Of a DNA stretch of 64,000 nt, positions 22,275 through 32,711 are shown piece by piece. Location of the stretch: contig NADL03000708.1 in NCBI GenBank assembly GCA_002205965.3, positions 1 to 64,000 on the forward strand. The letters run 5' to 3'. Numbering within the stretch: the stretch's first letter is position 1; the number at the start of each line of letters is the position of its first letter. The translations under genes were made by a program, and so were the position numbers. The notes under the pieces were generated by a model. The model made no database searches. It saw nothing but the letters and a program-made list of their open reading frames with translations, and had not been told where the DNA came from. This DNA comes from Kappaphycus alvarezii (lineage: Eukaryota > Rhodophyta > Florideophyceae > Gigartinales > Solieriaceae).

Positions 22275-22830
22275 AACTCAGACCTAGGGGGGAAATTTGG
22301 GGTGTTTCTAATGCATGAAAAATATGGTCAGCTGTTCCCTGAGGGATGTCGTGATGGTAAAGGCTTACAATGTAAAGAAATGGCAGGAAGACGTCAAAAG
22401 GCTAGAAAACTGACGGGAGGCCGGCCAACAGGCACGCTGCGTTGGACATTACTGCTGCTGCGGCATGACGCTGTGTTAAGATTTCTTTGACCTTTGCGCA
22501 GGTCTCCCTTGCCCTCGTAGCGACGTTGCGTGCGACGTCGGTTAGCAACGCGTGGGCGTCCGGGTGCCATCCCCCGAGGGTAGAGATAGGGACGGGCACT
22601 AGCCTAATTCCGGCGGAAGACGCGATAAAGGACTCGTATCTTCTGTGTTTCGCCGTTCTTGCCGCGTTAAGCGAGGTGAGTGGGTTGAATGTCCTCACTC
22701 TCCTGTTCGAGGGCGCTAGGGGGTTGACGAAGGTGACATCGAAGAAGTCAGTTCTGCCAGTTCGTCCAATTGCGCGGATATCGGGTCTTGTGCGGTGGAC
22801 CCCTTCTCGCGGCTCGATGATCTAGAACGT
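22275..22830 (-). mobile_element. LINE 3' part with intact endonuclease core, family 1 (copy e)
   Basis: This is the cleanest LINE C-terminus in the window, read on the minus strand from about 22817 to a stop near 22401. RTRPDIRAIGRTGRTDFFDV carries the RPD and following Asp of the restriction-like endonuclease. Then come VRTFNPLTSLNAAR, HRRYESF, VPVPISTLGGWHPDAHALL and ILTQRHAAAAVMSNAACLL. No stop interrupts it. The 3' UTR ends AACACCCCAAATTTCCCCC near 22283. The 5' truncation point lies next to the tail of a family 2 insertion on the same strand. Confidence 0.82.
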
Positions 22831-22835
22831 ATTTT

Positions 22836-22935
22836 TTTCTGAAGGAGGGGAAAGGTTGCGGTGTTTCACTTTTGGAAGATATATCCGATCTATCCCATAG
22901 TTTTCTAGAAAACCACAATCGACTCAAAAATGTAT
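22836..22935 (-). mobile_element. LINE 3' tail, family 2 (copy c, minus strand)
   Basis: Read on the minus strand: GAGTCGATTGTGGTTTTCTAG, GATCGGATATATCTTCC, then GAAACACCGCAACCTTTCCC. It lies head to tail with copy e of family 1, separated by only a few bases. Confidence 0.7.
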
Positions 22936-23127
22936 GCAGACACAGTGCTGCCGAGTTTCTCTTGGTCAACGCATTTCAATGCCAAATGCTGCCTGTCTGA
23001 TGGCTGGAATCCAGCTCGTTTTCTAGGTTGACGTGCGGCACGCTGCGAATCTCTTACCGTGTAAAGAATCTCTTACCATGTAAGCTTACATCAATCCGCC
23101 TCAATCCCTGATGGCTCTTGAGGCCTC

Positions 23128-23851
23128 TGATATGGGGTAAATCGGCGGGGGAAGAGATCCTCAGAACCAATTACCCTGAGAAGGAGGTGTTGCGAGCGAC
23201 AAAAGTGCTACCGTGGTATTGTTGAACGATCAAAAGGGAGTGTATATAGAAGAGAGTTGAGAAAGCTACAAGCAAGTATAAAAGGGGCAGGGTCTACCAC
23301 CGACGCTCTGCGACCAGCGTAAGAAAAAGTTTTCTTGGGTCTTAAGTTGACTCTCAACTTCCTACTACTCGGGACTTGGCTTGAAGTTGTCTGCCGACTT
23401 GCTTCACCTCCACTAAAGGAAGCAGTTTACTTGGCTTATATAGACTTTTGGCTACCCCAAAAGTCTCAAACAAGCATACTAATAACCACAAAATGCATTC
23501 ACGGTAATCGTGTGAACCAGAGAGACTATTAGGAGATATTTCCTCAAGGTAAATATCTAGGTGCCATACCCATGCCAGCCTCCCATCGGCCAGGGGTGGG
23601 AATTGATGTGACCGTTATATAGACCTTTCAGAGCTACTTGTAGTATCACCCACAACCTGGAACTGTACTGACATCTACTATGACAGCGTGTCCTAAAATG
23701 AATAAAATCAACCGATGAATTTGCCACACTCACCCAAATTAAAAATATCTTGCAAATTCAAAAACTGTAAAAATGTCTTCCCAATTCCGATACTGTATAC
23801 AATCATGGTCCTCATCTAGATTTTTTTTCGTGTGCGAATTTGCGCACATCA
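23128..23851 (-). repeat. Solo LTR of gypsy family A
   Basis: This is the whole LTR of the element at 0-4.76 kb, in the opposite orientation. It begins TGATATGGGG and ends GCGCACATCA on the plus strand, giving TGAT/ATCA termini. The five bases GCCTC directly precede it (23123-23127) and directly follow it (23852-23856), a perfect target-site duplication. No internal element sequence is present, so the internal part was lost by recombination between two LTRs. The antisense TATAAAAGG seen in the first copy is kept at 23277-23285, and the sense TATA-like box at 23615-23622. Confidence 0.92.
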
Positions 23852-23856
23852 GCCTC

Positions 23857-24462
23857 GTTTCAGGGAATTACATTATTTTCCTATGAAACTACTCAAGTTT
23901 CCCCCCTGCTTAGATGGATTAAACTTTCTGTTTCTTTTTATAGCTAAGGTGTTAAAAGTAGCTTGAAGTTCTTGAATGTTGGAGGTCGCGATGAGCGGAC
24001 TAGAGTTGGTCAATCAGGAGTATTCCATTTTTTTCAAAATTGCCCATACATCCAGAAACAAAACAAAAATTAGCTCGACAAATGCATATTTTTACTGCCG
24101 CAGCCTCAATGCAGCTTTTATTTGAAACACGGGGAATGGGGTAAAATGGGGTGGTTGGTTTACTGCGATTGGTGCGAAAGTTGGCGTACTGTAGCAGGAA
24201 AAACAGGGTACCTTCACATTTTCGTGCCTCGCAGGGAAGTACTTTACTCTACCAGCCCCATTCGCTTCGGGTATTTTGCAGGTGACTGTTGCAGATATGA
24301 ATGACGAGACCGTGGTCACGCTACAATTTCTGTGCACGATTGCTGGAGGAGAAATTTAATAATCGAAGTCCTGTGATTCTCGAGGGTGCCTAGGAAGATC
24401 GTCGGTAGGGGCATTCATTCTTTCTTATTTTCAATTTCGAATGATTTTGTTCCTTCGTCCGA
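23857..24462. other. Intergenic, nothing recognised
   Basis: Several short frames in mixed composition. None is recognisable. Confidence 0.5.
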
Positions 24463-24535
24463 CATTGTTGCATCCCTCAGGGAACAGCTGACCATATTTT
24501 TCATGCATTAAAAACACCCCAAATTTCCCCCTGTT
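24463..24535 (+). mobile_element. LINE 3' UTR, family 1 (copy f, very short)
   Basis: CATCCCTCAGGGAACAGCTG is followed by ATTTTTCATGCATTAAAAAC and ACCCCAAATTTCCCCC. This repeats the 3' UTR end of copy e almost exactly, on the other strand. Only about 70 bases were inserted or retained. Confidence 0.75.
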
Positions 24536-25400
24536 GCAACTATTGAGTAAAAGGAACAGAAGGGCCCCACTTCTGGTCGAAGCACTGCTTCGCAGATGAA
24601 ATCTAATTGGGTTACAGTTGTTTTCCTGTTGAGAACTGCATTGTACGTAGTAAGAGAAATTGTGAATAAAATTCGTTAATGATCCGGAAATGTCCATCTC
24701 AAACGATATGCCATTTGTGTACTTCCACAAAGTGGAGAAAAATCTCTTTTCGGAGGAAATCAAAGGGCGTCTCCTCTGATAATGTACACGGTACATGTCC
24801 CCAGATAGTCTTATTCCATCCTGGCAAGTGCAGGCGTTAATCTCGGCTCATTCAATTTCTGCTCCGGAATGAGGAGATTCTATCTTAACATCAACGTAAT
24901 GGTTGAGATGTTTGCAGCACCAGCAAATGTCTCCAGGACAATGTCGCAATGAAAATGCTTCGCCCTTTGTGGTGAAGTCGAAGATTGCTGCATCAAGGGG
25001 CAGAATTTTGCTACAGTAGAATGAAGAAAAAAGGCTTTTCGAATGTTTTAGTGGTCAGCCGTCTTTTCATAAAGCACTACTCTCTTATTAGAAACTTTTC
25101 CGTAAGATAACACGACTCAAGAACGAGCAACGCGTACTATTCTCGTTCCCCTTGAGCCGTATCTTGATGGAATTCTTGACAATACTGCCATACCATTGTT
25201 GTTTTAAGTATAAAGAAATTAGTGTCCATTTGTCAGGAATAACTTACTCAAAGGGGCTCGATTTTGGGGAGCAGAGAGTATTGGACGCAATACTGTCATC
25301 ACAGACCGACTTGTCGGGCTTTGGATTGATCTTAAACGAAATTTACGCTTAAATGAATATCCTTCATTAAATTTTGAATCCAACCTCCAATCCCCCCGGT
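24536..25400. other. Intergenic, nothing firmly supported
   Basis: Short frames occur on both strands. None is recognised. Confidence 0.45.
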
Positions 25401-25404
25401 TTTC

Positions 25405-25750
25405 AGCCCTCCGAGGTCTCGCATGAAACGCATCCGCTATAACCCAATTTTGAGTCTTTGTTAACCAGTTGCCACACCGGCAGCATTTCTTATCTTCATT
25501 TCCCTGGTTTCGAGATCTTTGGGACATTTGCCGTAATACCGATGCACAGTTTAATGTCGTAGAACGGGAAATGAGTTTTACAAGGTACAACATTTTTGAT
25601 GTTACTTTGCAGACAATGTCAATTAGGCGAGCAAAAATGTCATGTGAGTTTTCTGTGCATATCACTGCGAGTATCTTGCAAACTCCCTCTTGCAGCTCAT
25701 ACTCTCGTGTGACCCTAGTCGGCAGGCGGCATTGCCAAAATTGCTCCTAG
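25405..25750 (-). CDS. Possible exon of an unrecognised gene
   Basis: A minus-strand frame open from about 25745 to 25219 has a protein-like composition in its first two thirds (REYELQEGVCKILAVICTEN, then DIFARLIDIVCKVTSKMLYL). It is preceded by CATCTAG at about 25751, which could be an acceptor site. It lies some 140 bases downstream of the zinc-finger stop codon on the same strand. I do not recognise the sequence and see no partner exon, so this is a weak candidate. Confidence 0.2.
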
Positions 25751-25886
25751 ATGCCTCGATGGGAACCTCTTAGCTATACAGTCCTGACTAGTCCTGATTA
25801 ATAGACTGCAGGTGACAAAACAAAAGCGCTATCGATACTACAGCTACTATTGAAACGCTCTCACAGAGCGAATGTCAGAAGTGTTT

Positions 25887-27113
25887 TCAACGCTTCTGGA
25901 TCCCGTGCAAAGCCTCTTGGTGCCGTAGAAGGTGATCTGCATCACGTTTTTCATTTTAGGCGAGATCCGTCATGTGCATACAGGGCTTGATGTTAGTAGC
26001 TGGAGTAAAATTCTACATCCCTCTGTGGATATTCGAGAAAACATACCTCTCTTCTTGAATGCGGAACGGCAGTAAGGACATTGGAAAGGGCGAATATCCT
26101 GATGCACAGCGCGCACATGTCGGCTGATCCAAGAGCAAAGTGTTAATTGCGGCATGAAAAACCAAAAATGGAATGCATTCTGCATGTCAACTTACTTCAA
26201 AGTATCTCTGAAGGCAAATGGTAACCCGCATTGCCCACATACCCATGGTCTCTCCTTGTTACTGTAATGTGTAAGAGAAAATGTCGAACAGGATTTCAGG
26301 GTTGAAGTTAGAAAGGGTGAATGAAGGTTTCACAGATTGAAATGCTTGTCTCAAAGGAGAGCGGAAGAGATAACTTACTGTACTGATTTCTTATGGCGGC
26401 TGAGAGCATTAATTTTGTAACAGTTAGTGCGTTCTGAACAAGGTAGCGCTGTTGAAACTGAGATGAATAGAAGCGCACGAAAAAGTCGAGGTCAACGTAC
26501 TTGAGATTACCTTTCTCACCAAATGCTGCGTCGCATTCATCGCATTGGAAGGGACGTTCCTTCAAGTGGACGCATTTCACGCTGAAGCTCATTGCCAGTA
26601 AGATGTACTGTCGCATAGTTGAAAGTTCACTGCTTATACGAGCAGCTCGTGGGGAAATAGCAAGGAACCCCCCAAAGGAATGGAATGGTGAACGTACTGT
26701 TTCTTCAAGTCGGCTGGTTGGGCGAATTTTTTTCCGCATTGATCACAAGTCCTTCTCCTCTCTGCCGACGAACGACGGACGGGATCATTCGTAGGCTTCT
26801 GTGGAGGTGTGTTGTCCAGCCATGGCTCGGGGGATAAGGCCGTTGGAGAGTGGCGACTTGGATTACCAACGGTAGAGGTGTTCGACCCTGTTGGCTCAAA
26901 AGCTTGGCGGGTTTCATGTTTCAAAGCGTGAGAATGGCTTGAGGACGGCACAGTTTGATTTAGCAAGAATGATATCTGATGTTTTCGTGATTTACCTTCC
27001 CCCTCGGATGGGCGACTTGGATGACCAGACTGGTCGGGTGGATTGGAGCTGTAACGGGAGCGCCTCTTAGTTTCCTTGCGAAGGGAAAGGATGTTTTTTG
27101 GGTTCCTATCCAT
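25887..27113 (-). CDS. Four-finger C2H2 zinc-finger protein, six exons, 236 residues
   Basis: My reading joins exons 27113-26698, 26581-26501, 26399-26379, 26261-26196, 26123-26047 and 25936-25887 into 711 bases (236 residues plus stop). The first 110 residues are Ser/Pro/Arg-rich. Four fingers follow, each C-x2-C-x12-H-x4-H: CDQCGKKFAQPADLKKHV, CDECDAAFGEKGNLNRH, CGQCGLPFAFRDTLNRHV and CPYCRSAFKKRDHLLRH. TGERP-like linkers (KERPFQ, KERPWV, DIRPFQ) join them. Introns are 72-117 bases with GTACGT, GTAAGT or GTATGT donors, and the last has TACTAAC about 60 bases before its acceptor. The start follows an in-frame TGA. This is most likely a nuclear DNA-binding regulator. Exon joins are by eye but restore all eight Cys and eight His. 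Confidence 0.85.
26379..26399 (-). other. 21-base microexon of the zinc-finger gene
   Basis: On the minus strand CCGCCATAAGAAATCAGTACA lies between CTCTCAG and GTAAGTT. It supplies residues of the second finger, including its first His, and part of the split codon of the second His. Without it the finger has no zinc-binding histidines, so its presence is strongly required by the domain pattern. Confidence 0.85.
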
Positions 27114-27339
27114 TCAAATCAACTGAGAGCATGCAGAATAACGGAAACTGCTGCCTCTCACGGTAATGCTCGAGTTGGTACTGGCCGACAAACGTGTGCA
27201 TGTGCAGCGGTGGGGTGGAGTGACAATCACTGTTTGCATTTAAGAACTGTTTCCCCTAAGGCGGCGGGTCGCTGTTGGCGACGGACCAGGGACAGTTGAG
27301 GAAACGTCAAACACGTGAGCCAAAATTAATCTTGGAAAA

Positions 27340-27610
27340 TAAACGAGAAACTTAATGTAATTAACAAGTGGACGTTTTTTTTTTCTTTTCTTTTTGGTTG
27401 GCCTAAATGGGAAAGAAGCAGGTGAAGGAATGGAAGGGGTTGCAGTGAAAGAGGGTAGGGCTGGGTAGGGAGTGGGATGTGGGTGGGAAGCGGTTGAAAT
27501 AAGTTGAGTGGAGGATTTGGGATGGTTTAGGAACAGGATTGGATAAAGGGGAGTGGTGGGGTGTTGTCAGCTGAGTGGAGGAGAGGAGGGGGGTTTAGTG
27601 AGGAATGTTT
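27340..27610. other. Strand-asymmetric G-rich tract upstream of the zinc-finger gene
   Basis: After an A/T run near 27375, the plus strand is rich in G and poor in C over about 200 bases (for example GGGTAGGGAGTGGGATGTGG). The minus strand, which is the sense strand of the zinc-finger gene, is therefore C-rich. It could be promoter, 5' leader or intron of that gene. No function is visible. Confidence 0.4.
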
Positions 27611-29784
27611 GCCGGTAAAAAGATCTCGTCCTTGCGTAAAATGCTTTGCAGTTTTGCGGGTGTGTGGAGTTGTAGAGGAATTATATTTGTATCGCTGATT
27701 GATGTACACTGGTCTCGTGAAATGCAGTGAGGCTCTCCGCTCTTTTTTAATTTTTTTCTGTTAATTTGCACAAAATTATTGTACCGTAGTGCATTATCAT
27801 ATCGTAATTGGATACGTCAAACGGGTGGAATTCATCTACTTCCTGTGATTTCTTGACTCAATGCCAATGACCAGTCAGTACCGGTTACAGCATCACTCAA
27901 AAAGGTCACGGTCTGCTCTTGAATCAACTTTCCCGGTTTTTAACCTCTTGGCATAAACCATTACTCCAAAATTGTATGATATCCCTTCATTGAGTTGGTC
28001 ATGACAAGCTTGACATCTTATAGGGAGTCGACATCTGGAAGAGCATAATCCCCTTGTACCCTCAGGGTTAACTTTCACAACTTAAAGAGCAGGTCAGAAA
28101 GGACATCACTTTCTTTACAAGATGGAACATCAACATTCAAACCCAACGATTTTTATCCTATTGTGTGTATCTCACTATTTCCCTGTGAGCGGTACTATAC
28201 CCAGTCCTTTTGTAACAGCTCTTACTCCGTACCGCGCTACTTGAAATTTTGAGTTTTACGCTTTAGATTGGCTCATCGGAAAAGACACATTTGTTCAAGG
28301 GTTTCAATATTCAGTGTCCAGGTTTGAAAACAATAACGCAGAGCACTCCTTAAATAGACAGAATGACCCTGTAAACGTTCTAGACCAGAAGAAATCCAAA
28401 ATTCAATCTGATTTTCTGTTATTTTTCAGAGCTGCCCTTCACACATAGGTTACCTGATATAACAGCCCGGTAATTATTACATAACAAGAAAAGTATAAAC
28501 TTTGCAAACAACTCGTACAAAGCCTCAGTTTCATATCATTTGCTGATCATTTCCTTGATGCCTTTGGGAGAACAATGAGATTCGCCAATGCTGCAGCCTC
28601 GTACAGTACAGTAAGTTGTGTAGTTCTGGCCTAAAGTTCATCGGCAAATGCACTGTTCCATCTTAATAAGGATCTTTATCTAAAAACGTAGAAAATTTCT
28701 TGTCCCTTTCATCTACCAGTGCAGTGCATTGCTTTTTCCATCTGGTGCAGGCACAGATGCGATAGAGCAACGTTGCTCATCCTACTCTAACCAAAAATAA
28801 ACTTTGTCTTCCATATAGTTCTTGGCCAACAATTCTCCTCTACTGCTCATCATGCCCAGGATATTCATGAGTCACGGAAAATGGCTGAACCTTGGTCCAA
28901 TCGTTTACCGCCATAGACGAATAAAGTTACACACAACTTATCCCTAACTAAATGTCAAGATTCGGACGGTAGGAGCACAGTTATGATCTCAGTAAACAGG
29001 CTCAAACTCACCCCCCCCCGCATTATGATCGAATAGATAGCCCGAGAAACGAAGTTATCCGTTAAATTCCCATAGCTGCAGTCCTTCTGGATAATCTGTC
29101 CATGAATTAAGACAATTCTTTCCGCAGGTCTAATCCCAACCAAAACAAGTATAATGAAAATGGTTGAATCATAATATAACATATACAGTATAATATAACA
29201 GACTTCTCTGTTTGGTTGCATCCGCCAAGTCGAAAAAAAATCATCACTCTCCATCCTGACTCTATTTGTCTTCCTCACATGCAATTGCTCAACGTGTACA
29301 AGGAGCCCCCGGGGTTGAAAGCAAACAAAAGAAGATGACATCCTTGGAACACGTTACAACGACAAATTACCATGTGAATTAGCGCTCTCTACGAAAAGTC
29401 TTGATCACATGAAACACCAGGCATTCGGTAAGGCAGTAAGGTGCCCAAATATGGCGATTTTTTCAAAAACGGCTCTCCATGCCCTTGCTCCAAATAGCCT
29501 ATCTCAATTTACGGAATGGCTGAGTCAGGATGTCATGTCAGATGCAGCTCGTTATAGCAGCCCACTTAAGACTACCAATTACTGGGCGTCGCATTAATTA
29601 TGTCTGAAAGTTAGTTTGTGCAAGGTTTCATGCGTAGCACCTGGAAATGCAGACTCAAGCTCCTTTTTCATACTCAATTCCTTGAAATTTGACTACCATG
29701 CATGCCACAGCTCATAATACTGTACTACACCATAGCTCACACAAATTAATGAAATCTGGTGCTTAAGAGTTATGGCGAATGTCA
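27611..29784. other. Intergenic, nothing firmly supported
   Basis: The minus frames at 28078-27893 and 29341-28955 are short and unrecognised. A GTACAGTACAGTA word lies near 28603. I see no repeat match to the rest of the window. Confidence 0.45.
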
Positions 29785-30066
29785 TTAGTTGGCTTGTTCA
29801 CATAACGAAAAGCACCGACTAGCGTTAATTCCACTGCATGTACCGTTAATAAACGCTTCATTGGCTGAGCAGTAGAAATAATTCCGTAGCATGACTGTAT
29901 GGCACGACATATAGTCCCGACATGCTGTGGACAGAGATTTACTGCTTTTGCAGTCATGCATTGAATTCAAACATAGGTGGAAAGAGGCATGATATCCAAG
30001 CACACATAGAAACTTCGATACAAAAGCAATACTAGTGAATGGTTCGATAACATGAATCATTCGCAA
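29785..30066 (-). CDS. Possible fragment of a cysteine-rich extracellular protein
   Basis: This 93-codon frame has a regular run of cysteines: HDCKSSKSLSTACRDYMSC, then VMLRNYFYCSANEAFINGTC and NASRCFSLC. The spacing and the aromatic residues before the third and fourth Cys recall small disulfide-bonded extracellular modules such as chitin-binding type 2, although I would not assign it to that family. An NGT sequon is present. The N-terminal part is not a clear signal peptide. It may be a single exon or chance. Confidence 0.25.
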   Translation of the reverse strand: MRMIHVIEPFTSIAFVSKFLCVLGYHASFHLCLNSMHDCKSSKSLSTACRDYMSCHTVMLRNYFYCSANEAFINGTCSGINASRCFSLCEQAN

Positions 30067-31060
30067 TGAGGTACTAGTTAAGGGTATTTCAAATTGAATG
30101 GACGATACGACACAAAATCAAACAGATTGCAATTCTAGCTTCTAATCTTAAACTAGATTTCTTACGGCTCAGCCTCTGCCAAAGAGGATACTGTACAGTA
30201 CTGTACTTCGTACTGTACTGTGGTAAAATAGCAATACTGACTATGCAGCACTGGGAAAAGAGTAGTTTCATTGAACGTAGGTACCGACAATACTTAAGCG
30301 TCAAATGGAACGGAGACAATGAAAACACCGCTAGAGCTGCCGTTAGTACCTCTTATCAGTAAAATAACTAAAATTTCCTTCCACTAAAGAGGACCCGTGC
30401 GAGTGATTGAGGCAGATTAACATCGACATTGGCATCGCACTGCCCTATTGGGTAGCGCCGGAGGAATACTGGGTGAACATTACGCGTCGCCAATGGGTAC
30501 AGTCGCGATACTCCTCCAGTCAACTGTTTTTACTCCCTATTTCCTTCACCACATCCAGGTAATTCGGCACTATCAGAAACTCGAGTTCAAGCAGCCATAG
30601 TTCCCCGTCCAAACTCATCCCTGCCCCTTTTTGCGCTTCTTTTATCCAGATTCTTTATCATGATGATCAACGCAAGCCAGACAGAGCAGTAAAGAATGAA
30701 AATCACTGCCAGAAGTTTTCAGAATAGCTTGTATTGCTCAAGCAGACTATTTAGCCGACTATCCAATACAAAAGAGCAATGAAACTGCTGTAACACTTAC
30801 GGATAACTTGCAAGCAATAGGATTATCAGGATCTCTCTAATTCATTTGATACTGTATTTCCTATTTGATCCTTTCCCTGTCGAGCCGATCACTATGATTG
30901 GCATCGCTGTGCAAAATGACATCTTCGCACATAGTGGCTTGGCTTTCCTGTGATTAAAATTTTATATTACCTTCGGAACACGCATACCTTAAACTGACAC
31001 ATTCGTTTCAATCATATGGAGCACTTCGATTACAAAACGACTTCTAACACGAACGTTGTG
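30067..31060. other. Intergenic with a strong CTGTA palindrome
   Basis: TACTGTACAGTACTGTACTT and the following CGTACTGTACTGTGG (about 30190-30225) form the densest cluster of this word in the window. No gene is seen. Confidence 0.5.
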
Positions 31061-31061
31061 A

Positions 31062-31132
31062 CGGACTATACTGTAAGATAGATCGAATATATCCTCCAAC
31101 AGTGAAAACACCCAAAACTTCCCAGCTGTATA
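31062..31132 (+). mobile_element. LINE 3' tail, family 2 (copy d)
   Basis: GATAGATCGAATATATCCTCC is followed by GTGAAAACACCCAAAACTTC and CC. It matches the 9.1 kb copy in order and sequence. Upstream similarity fades before about 31060. Confidence 0.7.
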
Positions 31133-31138
31133 TTATAA

Positions 31139-31430
31139 GAGGGGGGAAACTGCTAGATGCTTTATTGTTCTTGAAGAATAGTCGGTTTCTTCTGCCCAAA
31201 TAGTCGTCTGCTAGGTCGTTTGTCAATTGTGCTGCGCTAGTAACAACTGTGCGCCACGATATATCGCAACGCCCACATATTTGGGTTTTAGTCTGTAAGC
31301 TTATACCCATTAAGCTTAATCCATTTGGGAACAACTGGCATCACTCTACCCTGTAGGGAAAAATGAAGTCAGTTTTGTTTCACCAAGCATATCTGCTACA
31401 GTAAATGAAAGCCCCGTTTCTCCCCTAGGA
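31139..31430 (-). repeat. Dispersed repeat R2 (copy 2) and neighbouring R3 segment
   Basis: 31139-31238 matches 21856-21965. 31378-31425 holds CTACAGTAAATGAAAGCCCC, shared with about 7038-7100 and 33310-33370, where the neighbouring words AAGTTGACTGGGTATCA also agree. The minus-strand peptides at these places (for example GEFIYCNRKLVDTQST) are alike. All this is consistent with old fragments of one protein-coding element, class unknown. Confidence 0.45.
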
Positions 31431-31636
31431 GATGACCCTACTTTCCAAATATTAAACTAACCGAACTTTCCTTCCACATACATGTATGTTATCACTGAGT
31501 ATAGCCCGTCACGATATATCGTCTCACTGACTCCTTGACGATATTTCATACATCATGTCAGTCACAATCAGATATGTGGAAGAACCCGAAGGTAGTTTTA
31601 TTTACTTTCCTCTTCGGGAATGCAATTTGACGCATT

Positions 31637-32070
31637 GTGTTAGGGAGAAATCAGCAGAGGAAGAGATCCTCAGAACCAATTACCCCAAGAAGGAGGTGTT
31701 GCAAGCGACAAAAGTGCTACCATGGTATAGTTGAACGAACAGAAAGGAGTGGATAGGGAAGACAGTTGAATGGGCTACAAGCAAGTATGGAAGGGGCAGG
31801 GTCTACCACTTATGCTTAGTGACTAGCGTAAAATAAATTCTTCTTGGGTCTGAAGTTGACTCTCAACTTCCTAGCTATTTGGGACTGGGCTTGAAGTTTT
31901 CTGCCAACTTGCTTGACCTCTCCATGAGGAAGCAGTTTACTCAGCTTATATAGACTTTCGGCTACCCCTAAAGTCCGAATAAAACTACAGAAGGTACTAG
32001 GAAATGCACAGAAACAATTTGTGTGGATTACATACTCTAAACAAAAGATACTTAGGAAAATAACAATCAA
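31637..32070 (-). repeat. Eroded LTR fragment of gypsy family A
   Basis: GAAGAGATCC, AACCAATTACCCC and AGAAGGAGGTGTTGC are followed by AGTTGACTCTCAACTTCCTA and GAAGCAGTTTACTCAGCTTA, all as in the solo LTR at 23128-23851 and in the same orientation. Similarity weakens after about 31975 and is lost by 32070. The antisense TATAAAAGG box has become TATGGAAGG. The fragment ends close to the stop codon of the acidic-protein ORF and so may provide its 3' flank. Confidence 0.8.
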
Positions 32071-32080
32071 TGAGGTCCTC

Positions 32081-32647
32081 TTATTTCCCATTCTCTAAAT
32101 CAGATCCAAACAACTCCTCTAAAATATCCATGCTGTCCAAGCAGTCCCCGTAAATATCTGCGAATGGCTCACAGCTCTCTATTCCCCCCTGGGAGATATC
32201 TAGACTACTAAAGATATCTACATCCGGTTCCATCGTCGGCACAACTTGATCCATACTCTCCATTCCAGGCCCCACCAGTCTAACACTTTCCATGCCCCCT
32301 GTTCCCACATCCTCATACTCCTCCTCCTCCTCCCCATGCTCCTCTTCCTCCCCATGCTCCTCTTCCTCCCCATCCTTCTTCTGAGCCTCGTACACTAGCT
32401 CAGGGGCTAACCATTCCTCGAAGGACTCCCCGCTCTTCTCCTCGACTTTTTCAGTCTCATCCTCACTTACCTCCCTCGCCTCTTCTTCTATGAAGAGGCG
32501 GCGAACGAACTCGATGATTTGCTTCTTTGTTTGCCGCCGGATGTAGTCGTCGGCATTGGTTGGCCCGTAGGCGGCGAGACGAAGGCCATTGATGGGACGG
32601 GAAGGGCGATTTTTGGAGATAGGGACAGAGGGGCGATTTGATGTCAT
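32081..32647 (-). CDS. Acidic protein with EEEEHG repeats, function unknown, 188 residues
   Basis: This is one of the longest intact frames outside the transposons. Residues 10-50 are basic and structured-looking (NRPSRPINGLRLAAYGPTNA then RRQTKKQIIEFVRRLF). Residues 50-115 are very acidic, with three tandem HGEEEE units near residues 93-112. The C-terminus is acidic and hydrophobic (CLDSMDILEELFGSDLENGK), a pattern seen in transcriptional activation regions, though I do not assign that function. CCCCTTTTTCAG lies just before the ATG and may be an acceptor site, so upstream exons are possible. It is followed directly by an LTR fragment. I do not recognise a family. Confidence 0.5.
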   Translation of the reverse strand: MTSNRPSVPISKNRPSRPINGLRLAAYGPTNADDYIRRQTKKQIIEFVRRLFIEEEAREVSEDETEKVEEKSGESFEEWLAPELVYEAQKKDGEEEEHGEEEEHGEEEEEYEDVGTGGMESVRLVGPGMESMDQVVPTMEPDVDIFSSLDISQGGIESCEPFADIYGDCLDSMDILEELFGSDLENGK

Positions 32648-32711
32648 ATTTCTGAAAAAGGGGTGAGCGGGGTGTGTAGGGGAGAGAAGTGCCGAGCAAA
32701 ATGATCGGCAC

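Noticed and set aside
24431-24796. 121-codon minus-strand ORF
   Set aside because: Its end is the reverse complement of a LINE 3' UTR (copy f) and the rest shows no recognisable pattern.
25956-25999. Alternative last exon for the zinc-finger gene, starting just after CTCCAG at 26000
   Set aside because: It keeps the frame but leaves the fourth finger without its histidines. The acceptor at 25937 restores the C-x2-C-x12-H-x4-H pattern and puts TACTAAC at a sensible distance.
26379-26581. CRISPR array or bacterial operon signals
   Set aside because: Nothing in the window resembles direct repeats with spacers or closely packed genes; introns and retrotransposons show a eukaryotic genome.
26634-26697. 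Read-through extension of the first zinc-finger exon
   Set aside because: The open frame runs on past a GTACGT donor and would break finger 1; splicing to 26581 completes it.
28955-29341. 128-codon minus-strand ORF
   Set aside because: Composition is irregular, it crosses a C-homopolymer run near 29010, and no motif or splice context supports it.
31816-32091. 91-codon minus-strand ORF
   Set aside because: Falls inside the eroded LTR fragment of family A.
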